Shown here piece after piece: positions 41,140 through 50,394 of a DNA stretch of 64,000 nt. Location of the stretch: positions 1 to 64,000 of the forward strand of contig BTUU01000002.1 in the NCBI GenBank assembly GCA_045863555.1. The letters run 5' to 3'. The notes under the pieces are model-generated. The model was given only the letters and a program-made list of their open reading frames with translations. It searched no databases and was not told where the DNA came from. The DNA comes from JACRLV01 sp045863555. GTDB lineage: Bacteria > Planctomycetota > Phycisphaerae > UBA1845 > Fen-1342. The translations under genes were made by a program, and so were the position numbers. Every line of letters starts with the position of its first letter. The first letter of the stretch is position 1.

Positions 41140-42639
41140 TCAGTTGTTCGGATCCGCGATGTTGATCCGCCCCGCCGCCACGCTCGAGTGATCGAACGGC
41201 CGCGTGCTGTCACGGTCGATGTACGCGAAGATGTAATACGTCCCCGGTCCGAGCGACGACGGAATCTGGTACGCAAACGTGTCCTGGACGCCATCGCCGC
41301 CGGCCGTTCGGTTGGCCAGGATCTGAATCTCCGCCGCCCCCGTCTCGGTGTCTTCCTGCGGATTCACGTCGTCGTCGATGAACAGGAACACGTTTGCCGC
41401 GCTCGGCGCATCATCGCGCCACGTGATCGTGACGAAGCTGCCCGCGCGCCCTGTGACGTCCGTCGTCGGCGCCGTTACGCCGACCAGCGGCTTGTCGGCA
41501 TCCGATCGCCGGAAAAAGAGACCCTCGGCCTCCGCCGTCGGCGGCGTTCCGCTGCCGCGGTTGACCAGGATAAAGGTCCGGTAGATCCCGTCCGGCACGG
41601 CAGCGCCGTCGCTGTCCGTTCCGTTCCAGTCGAACGTCCCCTCTTTCGTCCCCTTCGGCACAAGCCGCTGCGAGAGAATCGTCTGCTCGTTGCCGTTCGT
41701 ATGGGCGTCATCCGTGTCGATCTTCAGGTCGATCAGCACCTCGTCCTCTTCATTCAGCGTGTATTCAATCGTCACCGGCGCATCGGAGGCCAGGAACACT
41801 TTGTCTGCCGCCGGTTCGGTCACCGCGAGCTCAACCTCCTCGTCGTCCGGTGCGGCCGGCACGGTGATCGTCACGTTCGCTTCGACAATCTGCTCGTCGT
41901 GCGCGTCATCCGAAATCCGGGCGAACAGGTGATACACACCCTCCGCCACCCGCTCGCCGTCGTTGTCGTTGCCGCCGAAATCGAGCGAATCAAAGCTGCT
42001 CGTCGCCGTCAGCGTCCGCGTCGCGAGCACGATCTCGTTATCGTTATTCCGGTCAAGGTCTGAGTCCAGCTCGATCGACGCTTTTCCGTTGTTCTCCTCG
42101 TCGGAGGCGCTCCACCCGATCACGATCTTCGGCGTCTCATCGTCCGAGGGGTCGGCGTCGTTCTCCAGCACGGAATCCGAGGTCGGCTCCGTAAACGTAA
42201 ACGCCGGCGCAGAATCCAGCGTGATCACCGCGGTGCTCACGACGTCTTTCGTCTGCTCGCCGGCCGTCAGGCTCAGCAGCACGTTGTACCGGCCGGGCGC
42301 AAAACTGCTCGTATCCCAGTCGAGCCCGTCGCTGACGCCGATGCCGTTGACACGGATCCCGCCGCGCAGAATCGTCTCCACGCGGTCATCGCGTTTTCGC
42401 ACCGAGACCGTCAGGATCCCGTCGTCGCCGGTCTTGTTCGCGCCGCTCCACGAGATGTCGACCACCGTCCCGACCGGGACCGTGCGAGAACTCGCCGGCG
42501 TCCGCAGCGTGATCGCCAAGTCGGTCGTCGGCGCAAGACCCGCCACCAGCTCCTGCCGATCGAGATCGATCAGCGGGCCGCACGACGTGCCTGCCAGTGT
42601 CCACGATAGCGCCACGACGACAATGCTCATCCAACGCAT
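41140..42639 (-). CDS. Lipoprotein with repeated Ig-like domains
   Basis: A 499-residue probable lipoprotein (signal ALSWTLAGTSC, Cys20). The body is a series of about four beta domains, each beginning with a pattern like LAITLRTPASSRTVPVGTVVDISWSG, VELAVTEPAADKVFLASDAPVTIEYTL or VGVTAPTTDVTGRAGSFVTITW and ending in a FlgD-like strand (FAPGRYNVLLSL, VPDGIYRTFILV, LGPGTYYIFAYID). Acidic DNDGE and DSDGAA loops could bind calcium. No catalytic features; a surface or periplasmic structural protein is likely. Confidence 0.75.
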   Translation of the reverse strand: MRWMSIVVVALSWTLAGTSCGPLIDLDRQELVAGLAPTTDLAITLRTPASSRTVPVGTVVDISWSGANKTGDDGILTVSVRKRDDRVETILRGGIRVNGIGVSDGLDWDTSSFAPGRYNVLLSLTAGEQTKDVVSTAVITLDSAPAFTFTEPTSDSVLENDADPSDDETPKIVIGWSASDEENNGKASIELDSDLDRNNDNEIVLATRTLTATSSFDSLDFGGNDNDGERVAEGVYHLFARISDDAHDEQIVEANVTITVPAAPDDEEVELAVTEPAADKVFLASDAPVTIEYTLNEEDEVLIDLKIDTDDAHTNGNEQTILSQRLVPKGTKEGTFDWNGTDSDGAAVPDGIYRTFILVNRGSGTPPTAEAEGLFFRRSDADKPLVGVTAPTTDVTGRAGSFVTITWRDDAPSAANVFLFIDDDVNPQEDTETGAAEIQILANRTAGGDGVQDTFAYQIPSSLGPGTYYIFAYIDRDSTRPFDHSSVAAGRINIADPNN

Positions 42640-42852
42640 CGAACCACCTCTTTCAGCCGAGCCGACAGTTCTGGAGAACCTCGTACTATTATCGGCTTTC
42701 TGGACGGAACGCCCGAACTGCTCCGAGCGCCGTAAACCGCCTCCAGCTCATTATTTGTGGCCACAGGAGACCGTCAAGCCGCATCTGGCGATCCGCCGAT
42801 CGCGAGAATACGATCCGGCCCGGTACCCCGGCCGCCCAGCGCGAGGAACTTG

Positions 42853-44940
42853 ATGCCCAGCGACGTTGCCGACCGTCCCGTCCTGCACCGACTCGCCCTC
42901 GCCGCCGCGCTCCTATTCTTTGCAGCGGCCGTGGTTTATGGCTGCCTCGAAATCCACGCCTCGACCGACACGTGGATCGGCCTGGCCTGCGGCCGGCAGA
43001 TCGCCGAGTCCCCCGAGTTTCCGGTCAACGATACGTTCAGTTTCACGGCCGCGGGGCAGCCATCGTACAACCAGAACTGGCTTACGCATCGAATCCAGTA
43101 CTGGTTCTACGCCAACTTCGGGCCGGATTCGGTCATCTATTTCCACTGGGCGACGGTCTTCCTGATTCACGCCCTCGTGGCCGCAGCGACCTGGTGGCGC
43201 ACCCGCTCAGCCATCGCGGCGATGCTCGCCGCCGGGATCGTAGCGTTCGCCTTCCGCGACTACCTGAGCCCGCGCCCGGCCACGCTCGGCTTCCTTTGCA
43301 TGGCCGCGATCTGGGCCATGCTCTGCGCCCTGGCTGCCCGCCGCGAGAAACCGCCATGGTGGCCGCTTCCGGTCATCGCCGCCGCGCTGCTGACCTGGGG
43401 GCAGGTTCACGGGAGTTTCTCGTTCGGATTTGCCTTCATTGGCCTTTTCATCGTCCAGGCCGGAGTGCTTCGGCTCATCATTCGCGATCCGCAGTCTGCC
43501 GTTACTCGCCTGCCGATGCCCCAGATCGCTGCTCTCGCGGCCGTCCTGGCCCTGGGCATCGCCGGAGCGGTCCTCCTGAGCCCGTTCGGTCTCGAAAACC
43601 TCATGCACGGCGAGAAAATCCGCGCCAGTGACGTCTTCCGGCATGTCAACGAGTGGTATCCCCCCCTTGGCGACCGCGCGACGCTCGCCGCGGTGACGTT
43701 CCCGTCCGTCTGGCGTTTCGGTGTGGCGATCGCCGTCGGCGCGGTACTCGCCGCGCTGGCCGGCGCGCTCCGACTCGTTTCCCGGGCGATGGAATTGCCG
43801 GCCGGACGCCGCGAGGCCGTGCCGCCGTCCGCAGTCGGCCGGCCGGTTGTCTCCAATCTCCTCTTCGACGTGGTGATTCTCGGCGTCGCCCTCTCGATGA
43901 CGCTGTGGGCCCGGCGATTCGGCCCCGTGCTGATGCTCTTCGGCGGACCGATTCTCGCAACCTGGATTGTCGCCCTTGCCGGCAGGCCCGCGGGCCTCCT
44001 CCGCCGCGTGACCCGAATCGCACTCGCGCTCGCCGCGCTCGTTTCCACAGTGGCTCTCGTTGTGCAGAATGTGCGCGACGCCCGCGAAAAGCTCATCGAC
44101 GCGCACGCCGCCGAGCCCGCGTCGACGCTCCTCGATCGCTTCACGCTTGCGTACCAGTCCCCGCTTGCCGAAATCGAGTTCCTGAAGCGCAACGAGTTGG
44201 CCGGCCGCGTCTTCTGCGAGTGGGGTCAGTCCGCGATGGTGATGTGGCACTACCCGGACGCGAAGGTCTTCAAGGACGCCCGCGCCCAGCAGCTCTACGA
44301 CGAGGACATGTTCCGCGCCTATATCGCCATCGACCTCTCGAACAATATCGCCGCCGACCAGATCCTCGCGCTGCTCGACGGCGAGGCCGTCGGAAGCGTC
44401 ACCGGTACGCGGCCGCCCGTCGACATCGTCATCATTCGTGCCGGATTCTCGCAAAATCTGCAGGCGGCCCTCGACGGAGAAATCGGCCGGACCTGGGTCC
44501 TCGTGTTCCGGACCGGTCGCGGCTTCGTCTACATGCGGAAGGACTCCGACCCGTTTCGAAGGCTCGGCGACCGGCTGAGAGCCGGCCAGGAGTGGCGCCC
44601 GGACACCGCGGATGCGATGGCGACGCGCGGCGAAGTCTGGTTCAACCTCGCCCCGCCGGATGCTGAGGCCGCGCTTCGATGCTTCAAGTCGGCGGCACAG
44701 GCCGATCCGGCCTACGTCACGCAATCGTTGCCGGTCGTCATGCGGATCGAGCGCGACGCGGGGCGGCTCCCGGCCCTCCTGGAGTACATCGACCAGCAGA
44801 TTCAGCGTTTTTCGGGCACGGTGCCGGGCCTGACCGACGAGCAGGTTCGCGTGGCGAGGGGCCAGCTCGCCCGTTTCCGTGAAATGACCCTGCGAGCCAT
44901 GCGGACGCCGACCGGCAATCCCGCCGATAGAAAGCCATGA
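42853..44940 (+). CDS. Large membrane protein with GT-C-like helices
   Basis: A 695-residue protein with about ten membrane helices in the first 430 residues (LHRLALAAALLFFAAAVVYG, FHWATVFLIHALVAAATWW, AAIWAMLCALAA and further), then a soluble domain of about 230 residues. The first loop after helix one (HASTDTWIGLACGRQI...DTFSFTAAGQP) resembles acidic-loop regions of GT-C-type membrane glycosyltransferases, but no clear DxD was found. The C-terminal part contains TPR-like helices (WFNLAPPDAEAALRCFKSAAQADPA). ATG at 42853 follows GAGG; a longer frame is possible. Confidence 0.7.
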   Translation: MPSDVADRPVLHRLALAAALLFFAAAVVYGCLEIHASTDTWIGLACGRQIAESPEFPVNDTFSFTAAGQPSYNQNWLTHRIQYWFYANFGPDSVIYFHWATVFLIHALVAAATWWRTRSAIAAMLAAGIVAFAFRDYLSPRPATLGFLCMAAIWAMLCALAARREKPPWWPLPVIAAALLTWGQVHGSFSFGFAFIGLFIVQAGVLRLIIRDPQSAVTRLPMPQIAALAAVLALGIAGAVLLSPFGLENLMHGEKIRASDVFRHVNEWYPPLGDRATLAAVTFPSVWRFGVAIAVGAVLAALAGALRLVSRAMELPAGRREAVPPSAVGRPVVSNLLFDVVILGVALSMTLWARRFGPVLMLFGGPILATWIVALAGRPAGLLRRVTRIALALAALVSTVALVVQNVRDAREKLIDAHAAEPASTLLDRFTLAYQSPLAEIEFLKRNELAGRVFCEWGQSAMVMWHYPDAKVFKDARAQQLYDEDMFRAYIAIDLSNNIAADQILALLDGEAVGSVTGTRPPVDIVIIRAGFSQNLQAALDGEIGRTWVLVFRTGRGFVYMRKDSDPFRRLGDRLRAGQEWRPDTADAMATRGEVWFNLAPPDAEAALRCFKSAAQADPAYVTQSLPVVMRIERDAGRLPALLEYIDQQIQRFSGTVPGLTDEQVRVARGQLARFREMTLRAMRTPTGNPADRKP

Positions 44941-45028
44941 GTTCGTGCGCCCTTGGCGGGGTCGCTATGATTTCTGGGAGTGGAGCGCGGCCGGTTGCCG
45001 TCGCCGACACTGGAAGGAACCACCGATC

Positions 45029-45589
45029 ATGCATCGTTGCCGCTGCTTTGCCGTCGCCGCGCTCGCTGCCCCCCTCATCAGCGGCTGCACCGGCGATCTG
45101 ATCGCCAACCTGACCGAGGAGCGAACCGGGAACATCACGGTCGTCTTCATCAACAACACGCCCTTCCGCGCGAACTTCTCGTTCGGCACGTTCGACTCGC
45201 TCGACCGCAATCCGCCGTCCGCCCCTGCGTTCCAGCAACAGCGCGTAGAGGCCTTCACGACCTCCGCGACCCAGACCATCGGCTGCCGCCGCAACTTCGC
45301 GATCGGCACCCAGGAATTTCTGGAACGAACGCTCATCACCGGTGCGACCAACGTGGCTACGTTCGATCCCGACCTCTTCATCGAGGGGATCGCGTTCTCC
45401 TCCGCCGCGCCGGGCTCCGACGCAGCCGACCTCCCGACCGACGGAATCGGTCCGTCGTTCGAGGCGCTTCTCGGCGTCGATTTCACCTGCCTCGACCAGC
45501 TCATCATCACCTTCTCACAGGACGACACCGCGCCGACCGGCTTCAGCGTCAAGCTCGAAGTGCTTCCCGATCTCGCCGGAACGCAATAG
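45029..45589 (+). CDS. Small lipoprotein of unknown function
   Basis: A 186-residue lipoprotein: lipobox PLISGC (Cys20) after a short basic N-terminus. The mature part is beta-rich (GNITVVFINNTPFRANFSFG, LIITFSQDDTAPTGFSVKLEVL) with two internal cysteines (IGCRRN, DFTCLDQ). No family recognised. Stands between a membrane protein gene and an aminotransferase gene; a TATGAT at about 44971 may be its -10 box. Confidence 0.7.
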   Translation: MHRCRCFAVAALAAPLISGCTGDLIANLTEERTGNITVVFINNTPFRANFSFGTFDSLDRNPPSAPAFQQQRVEAFTTSATQTIGCRRNFAIGTQEFLERTLITGATNVATFDPDLFIEGIAFSSAAPGSDAADLPTDGIGPSFEALLGVDFTCLDQLIITFSQDDTAPTGFSVKLEVLPDLAGTQ

Positions 45590-45709
45590 ACTGCGCTCGA
45601 TGCGGGCCGGCCGCCTTCGGCTGTCGAAGGTCACGCGGCCGCCTTCGGGACTGCCTCCCCGGGCTGCCCCCTCGGCTGGGTCGCAGCCGCCCCGCGCGGG
45701 AGGATTGCG

Positions 45710-46900
45710 TTGTCCAGAACCGCCATCGCCTCCGCCGTCGCCGCCCGCGTGAAGACCGCGTCGTTCATCCGCGAGATGTTCGAGAAAGGCCGGCGGCTGC
45801 GGGCCGAGTTCGGCGATGCCAACGTCTTCGATTTTTCGCTCGGAAACCCGACTGCGACGCCGCCCTCCGCGTTCTTCGAAGCCCTCCGCGCCGTCGCCGC
45901 CGAGAAAAACACCGAGCTGCATCGCTACATGCCCAACGCGGGCTTTGACGACACCCGCGCCACCGTGGCGAAGTTCCTCAGCCGCGAATACCGGCTTCAA
46001 CTGGATGCCGGTTCGATCATCATGACCTCCGGGGCCGCCGGCGGACTCAACGTCACGCTGCGCGCGATCTGCGACCCCGGCGACGAGATCATCCTGCTCG
46101 CGCCCTACTTTCCCGAGTACCTCCCGTACGTGGAGCAGGCCGGCGCGAGAAGTGTCATCGTCGACACGGATACCGCGTTTCAGCCGGATGCCGACAAGCT
46201 CGCCGCCGCCATCACCCCGCGCACCCGCGGCGTGATCGTGAATTCGCCGAACAACCCGACCGGCGCGGTCTACTCCGACGCCGCGTGCCGGGCGATGGCC
46301 GAAGCGGTCAGGCAGCACGACCGCGACGACGCCCCGATCTACCTGATTACCGACGACCCGTACCGGCGGATTCTCTATGGCCGAACCGACTGTCCGAGCG
46401 TCGCAGCCCACTATCACCGCACGATCATCATCTCCAGCTACTCGAAGGACCTGAGCATCCCCGGAGAGCGCGCCGGTTACATCGCCGTCCCGCCCGGGGT
46501 CGCCAGCCGCGCTGAACTGCTCGGCGCGATGACCATGCTCAACCGCACGCTCGGGTTCGTGAACATGTCCGCGTTCATGCAGCGCGTCATCGCACGCTGC
46601 GCCGACGCCTGCTGCGATTCGTCGACGTACCAGGCGAATCGCGACCTGCTCTGCCGGGCCCTGCGCGACTTCGGCTACGAATTGAACGAGCCGGGCGGTG
46701 CGCTCTACGCCTTCCCGAAGACGCCGATTCCCGACGATGCGGCCTTCGTCGAACTCCTGCTCCGAGAGCGCGTGCTCGTCGTCCCCGGCCGCGGCTTCGG
46801 CCGCCCCGGCCACATCCGCATCAGCTTCGCGGTCGAGCCGGAGACGCTCGAGCGCGGGCTCGAGGGCTTTCGGAAGGCCGCCCGCGCGGCGCGCGGGTAA
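45710..46900 (+). CDS. PLP-dependent aminotransferase, class I/II
   Basis: A 396-residue fold-type I aminotransferase. Motifs: SLGNPTATPP, TSGAAGGLNVTLRAICDPGDEI, VNSPNNPTGAVYS, DDPYRR and the PLP lysine in SSYSKDLSIPGERAGY; the C-terminal R-x-S-F-A substrate motif is HIRISFA. Amino-acid specificity is not clear; aspartate/alanine-type enzymes share these features. The start is TTG at 45710 with GGGAGG six to seven bases upstream; no ATG or GTG fits the fold's beginning. Confidence 0.87.
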   Translation: MSRTAIASAVAARVKTASFIREMFEKGRRLRAEFGDANVFDFSLGNPTATPPSAFFEALRAVAAEKNTELHRYMPNAGFDDTRATVAKFLSREYRLQLDAGSIIMTSGAAGGLNVTLRAICDPGDEIILLAPYFPEYLPYVEQAGARSVIVDTDTAFQPDADKLAAAITPRTRGVIVNSPNNPTGAVYSDAACRAMAEAVRQHDRDDAPIYLITDDPYRRILYGRTDCPSVAAHYHRTIIISSYSKDLSIPGERAGYIAVPPGVASRAELLGAMTMLNRTLGFVNMSAFMQRVIARCADACCDSSTYQANRDLLCRALRDFGYELNEPGGALYAFPKTPIPDDAAFVELLLRERVLVVPGRGFGRPGHIRISFAVEPETLERGLEGFRKAARAARG

Positions 46901-46940
46901 CGGGCGGGCCGGTCGTTCTCCCAACAGTGGCAAACGGCGA

Positions 46941-46983
46941 CCGCCCGCTGCGCTCCCCCGAGGCACAGCGGGCGGGATGGTTT
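46941..46983 (+). terminator. Terminator after the aminotransferase
   Basis: CCGCCCGCTG (46941-46950) pairs with CAGCGGGCGG (46966-46975) over a 15-base loop; GGTTTT follows. Convergent genes on both sides. Confidence 0.6.
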
Positions 46984-46998
46984 TCGGAAGGTGCAGCG

Positions 46999-47736
46999 TC
47001 AGGGCGCTCCCTGCTGCTGCGCGGCCGCACAGTCCGCCGCCGCGTTCTCGCGCTCGGCCAGCGCTCCGTCGAAGGCGAAGTTGCCCGCACCGTCACGCTG
47101 GAGCAGCAGCGCCCGCGTCGCGTCCTCGTTCTCGCGCGTGCTCTGTTCGATGGTCAGGACGACGAAGATGTTTCCGCGCGACTCCTGCAACGTCCAGGTG
47201 CCGACGAGGAAATGCTCCGACGAGAAGTCGCCGACCGACGACGCGAATGAGGTGAATTCACGCATCCCGAAACGACCGAATCCGCACAGTTGCAGGTCGG
47301 TCACGCCCGTCACGAATGCGTCGTTGCCGCTGTTCCCCGATGAACTCGCGAAGTGAAACAGGCTGTCGGCGATTTCCGCCCGGATCGCCGCGAGCGCCGC
47401 CGAGTTGTCCGCGGGCACCGTGGACGGACTCGGGGCCGACGTCGGGTCGTCCGCCGGGAGTCCGCCCGCGCCGGACCCGTCAGAACCCGACGCACCATTT
47501 CCGATCGATCGAACCGATCCGTCTCCCAGCGTCCGCCCGCCGTCCTCGCCAATCAGGATCGTGTTCGAGCTGCCGTCGTTGATCCGCCCCGCCCCGCGGT
47601 CGGCCGGCGGCGCGGTTCCACCGGGGAATGAACCGCCGCCCGGCAAGCCGTCACCGCCCGTCGGACACCCCGCAACCGAGAGCAGCCCAGCCGACAAACC
47701 CATCACTCCGAGCATGGTCCGAACCGTGGCGTTCAT
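46999..47736 (-). CDS. Lipoprotein of unknown function
   Basis: A 245-residue lipoprotein: GLLSVAGC (Cys24), then a long Gly/Ser/Pro/Asp-rich linker to about residue 105, then a compact C-terminal domain of about 130 residues (SLFHFASSSGNSG, FLVGTWTLQESRGNIFVVLTIEQS) with two cysteines. It contains a SNTILIGEDGG segment that I cannot assign. GGAGG lies seven bases upstream of the ATG. Divergent from the beta-helix gene. Confidence 0.7.
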   Translation of the reverse strand: MNATVRTMLGVMGLSAGLLSVAGCPTGGDGLPGGGSFPGGTAPPADRGAGRINDGSSNTILIGEDGGRTLGDGSVRSIGNGASGSDGSGAGGLPADDPTSAPSPSTVPADNSAALAAIRAEIADSLFHFASSSGNSGNDAFVTGVTDLQLCGFGRFGMREFTSFASSVGDFSSEHFLVGTWTLQESRGNIFVVLTIEQSTRENEDATRALLLQRDGAGNFAFDGALAERENAAADCAAAQQQGAP

Positions 47737-47929
47737 GGCGTAACCTCCGCAGCGATCGAAACTTCCATTCCTCGGCCGACGCCGGCCTTGCGGAGTCAAT
47801 AGCCCCTCGAAACCGACAATTGGACGCTCGCGGACAAAAAAACTGAGGTTCCAGCGGCCATTCGCTGTTTACGCCTGCTGAAGCGTGATCTGAGTGGACT
47901 TCCAGCGGATTCGGACCAGGAGCAGCATC

Positions 47930-49969
47930 ATGAAGCGGTTTGCGATTGTGCCGGCGATCGTGCTCGCCGGGGCGGCGTTCGGGCAGACATACAACGTCGA
48001 TCTCGACGTGACCTCCGGCAGCGGCGCGGGCCTGCCCGCCGGCGCTTTCGGCGGCCCGCTCGGGACGGCGGGAACGTGGAACAGCGTGACGAGCGCCTCG
48101 GCGATGACCACCGGCCTCGTCGATGCGAACGGCGCGAATAGCGGCGTGACCTTCACCCGCAATCGCAGCACGGGCTTTTCGAGCGTCAGCAATCCTCTCG
48201 TTTCGGGCAATTACGAAAAGCTCTTCGAGGACTACCAGGGCTCGGCCGTCGGCGGTTCGCTGATCTACACTTTTGCGAACCTCCCGGCCGGTACCTACGC
48301 CGTCGTGACCAGCGCCGTCTACCCCGACACCCAGTTCGCGCCCGCCAGCCTCGTCAGCGTGACCGGCTCGAGCAGCCAGCAGGGCCAGCAGGTGGGCGGC
48401 AGCCTGACGTCCAACAGCTTTTTCCCCGGCTCGACCCACGCGGTACACGTGATCACGATCGGTGCGGGCGGAAGCATCTCCGTCACCGTCGCCGCTGCCG
48501 ATGCCTCCACGACCGCTTACTGCAACGGGCTCCAGATCAGGAAGGTCGACGGCACGCGCTACCGTCTCTACGTCAACGACGACGCGGCTGGCGCGGCCGA
48601 CGGCGGAAGCTGGACCAACGCGTTCACGAATCCGGCTACCGCGCTCCGCGCGGCCTGGCTGGCCGGTGGCGCAAACAGCGAAATCTGGGTCGCCAACGGC
48701 TTCTACAAGCCGCAAGGCGTCGATCGCTACGCCAGCTTCGACATTCCGAGCCACCTGCGGATGTACGGCGGTTTCTCGGGTACCGAGACGAACCTCTCGC
48801 AGCGCCCCGGGTCGACGCTCTCGTACCTCAACGGCGACATCGGCAGCACATCCAGCGACACCGACAACTGCTACAACGTCGTCGTCGCGGACAACACCGC
48901 CGCCGACACGCTCATTGACGGCTTCTTCGTCGTCAACGGCTACGGCAATGACGGCGGCCTCGCGGGCGGCGACGGCGCGGGCGTTCGGCTTCAGAACGGC
49001 TCCGCCACGTTCCGCGGTTGCAGCTTCTCGAACAACTGGGCCCTGAACTACGGCGCTGGCGTCTACAGCAGCCAGGGCAGCCCGACCTTCGTCGACTGCA
49101 CCTTCTATAACAACGAGGCCTTCCGCGGTTCGGCCCTCTATCACGAGGGCCCCGGAGTCCTCCGCATGTACAACTGCAACGTCCTCGGCAACGACGGCTT
49201 TGAAAGCACCATCTTCTTCGAGGGTGCGGACGGGGTGATCGCGAACTGCTTCATCCACGGCAACTACGCCGGCAGCTACGGCGGCGCCGTGGCCGCCCGC
49301 GGAACCGGCGCGCAGGTCACCATCGCGAACTGTACGGTCGTCGGCAACAACGCCGGCTCGATCTGCGGCGGTGCGTACGCGCTCCAGGGCGCAGACCTGA
49401 CCATCGACAACAACATCTTCTGGGACAACGACGACAACTCCGGCAACCCGATGCTCGATCGCCAGTACCTCGCCAGCGGTTCGGGCAGCACCGTGGCCGT
49501 CTGGGCCACGACGGCCGAGGGCGCCGCCGGATCGCCCGGCCTGAACCCGCTCTTCGTCGACGCCAACGGCGCGAACAACGTCTACGGCGACTTCGACGAC
49601 AACTGCCAGCTCCAGGCCGCGTCGCCCTGCATCGAGGCCGGTAGCGCCGACCGCGTGCCCTTCGACCTCGGCGACCTCGACCTCGACGGCAATACGGCCG
49701 AGCGCCTGCCCCTCGATTATCTCGGCAACAACCGCGTCCGCGGCGTCGTCGTCGATAAGGGCGCGTTCGAGTTCCAGCCGCCGTGCGATCTCTCGGCCGA
49801 TCTCGACGGCGATGCGGATGTCGACATCTCCGACCTCGCCGGTCTCCTCGCAAACTATGGCACGCCGAGCGGCGCGGGCGCCGATGACGGCGACCTCGAC
49901 GGCGACGGCGACGTCGACCTGAGCGACCTCAGCAGCCTGCTCAGCCAGTTCGGCCAGACCTGCCCGTAG
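47930..49969 (+). CDS. Secreted beta-helix protein with double dockerin-like tail
   Basis: A 679-residue protein. Signal peptide (FAIVPAIVLAGAAFGQ), an N-terminal beta domain of about 190 residues, then a right-handed beta-helix (FRGCSFSNNWALN, VDCTFYNNEAFR, IANCTVVGNNAGS coils) and a C-terminal pair of dockerin-like repeats (DLDGDADVDISDLAGLLANYG and DLDGDGDVDLSDLSSLLSQFG) ending GQTCP. A cysteine precedes the first repeat (PPCDLSADLDG). AGGAG is the ribosome site. The beta-helix opening VYVNDD-like strand (RLYVNDDAAGAADGGSW) matches that of the 25248 gene, so the two share ancestry. Confidence 0.87.
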   Translation: MKRFAIVPAIVLAGAAFGQTYNVDLDVTSGSGAGLPAGAFGGPLGTAGTWNSVTSASAMTTGLVDANGANSGVTFTRNRSTGFSSVSNPLVSGNYEKLFEDYQGSAVGGSLIYTFANLPAGTYAVVTSAVYPDTQFAPASLVSVTGSSSQQGQQVGGSLTSNSFFPGSTHAVHVITIGAGGSISVTVAAADASTTAYCNGLQIRKVDGTRYRLYVNDDAAGAADGGSWTNAFTNPATALRAAWLAGGANSEIWVANGFYKPQGVDRYASFDIPSHLRMYGGFSGTETNLSQRPGSTLSYLNGDIGSTSSDTDNCYNVVVADNTAADTLIDGFFVVNGYGNDGGLAGGDGAGVRLQNGSATFRGCSFSNNWALNYGAGVYSSQGSPTFVDCTFYNNEAFRGSALYHEGPGVLRMYNCNVLGNDGFESTIFFEGADGVIANCFIHGNYAGSYGGAVAARGTGAQVTIANCTVVGNNAGSICGGAYALQGADLTIDNNIFWDNDDNSGNPMLDRQYLASGSGSTVAVWATTAEGAAGSPGLNPLFVDANGANNVYGDFDDNCQLQAASPCIEAGSADRVPFDLGDLDLDGNTAERLPLDYLGNNRVRGVVVDKGAFEFQPPCDLSADLDGDADVDISDLAGLLANYGTPSGAGADDGDLDGDGDVDLSDLSSLLSQFGQTCP

Positions 49970-50011
49970 ACGGCTGTTCAATCCCTGATCTGGCGTCCCA
50001 GACGCCCATCG

Positions 50012-50044
50012 CCCGGTCGGCGCTTCGGCGCCGGCCGGGTTTAT
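50012..50044 (+). terminator. Terminator after the beta-helix gene
   Basis: CCCGGTCGGCGC and GCGCCGGCCGGG form a 12-bp stem with one G-T pair and a TTCG loop, then TTTAT. The rest of 49970-50394 shows no gene; a weak second hairpin with TTTTTT lies near 50295-50315. Confidence 0.75.
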
Positions 50045-50394
50045 ATTGGAAGGTTCGCAGCGCGTGTATACATTCGCGGTGCGCATCTTCCGATAATAAC
50101 GAGCCTCTGCGGCCTTCCAGCGGCACCTCTCAAACGTGAACTGCGCATCTTCGTTCCGCGGCTCCCGGCGGCCGCCGGAATCTCCGGGTGGTTCCAATGA
50201 GTAGCACGCTCGCACGCCCGAAGTGTTCTCCCGCAACCCGTGCGTCGCCAGGCCCCGGCGCGCGGTTGCGCGGATGCGGCGGATTCTGACGCCGTCTGGC
50301 GCGGTTTTTTCGCTATCGGGACCTCCCCGGCTTCTGTACCATTCGCACGTCGGGACGGAACCCTGACGCCGCTGGGCCATGGAGGTGCTCGAAC

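Noticed and set aside
47651..50380. 909-codon open frame antisense to the beta-helix gene
   Set aside because: Spans two genes on the other strand and a terminator; no protein features.
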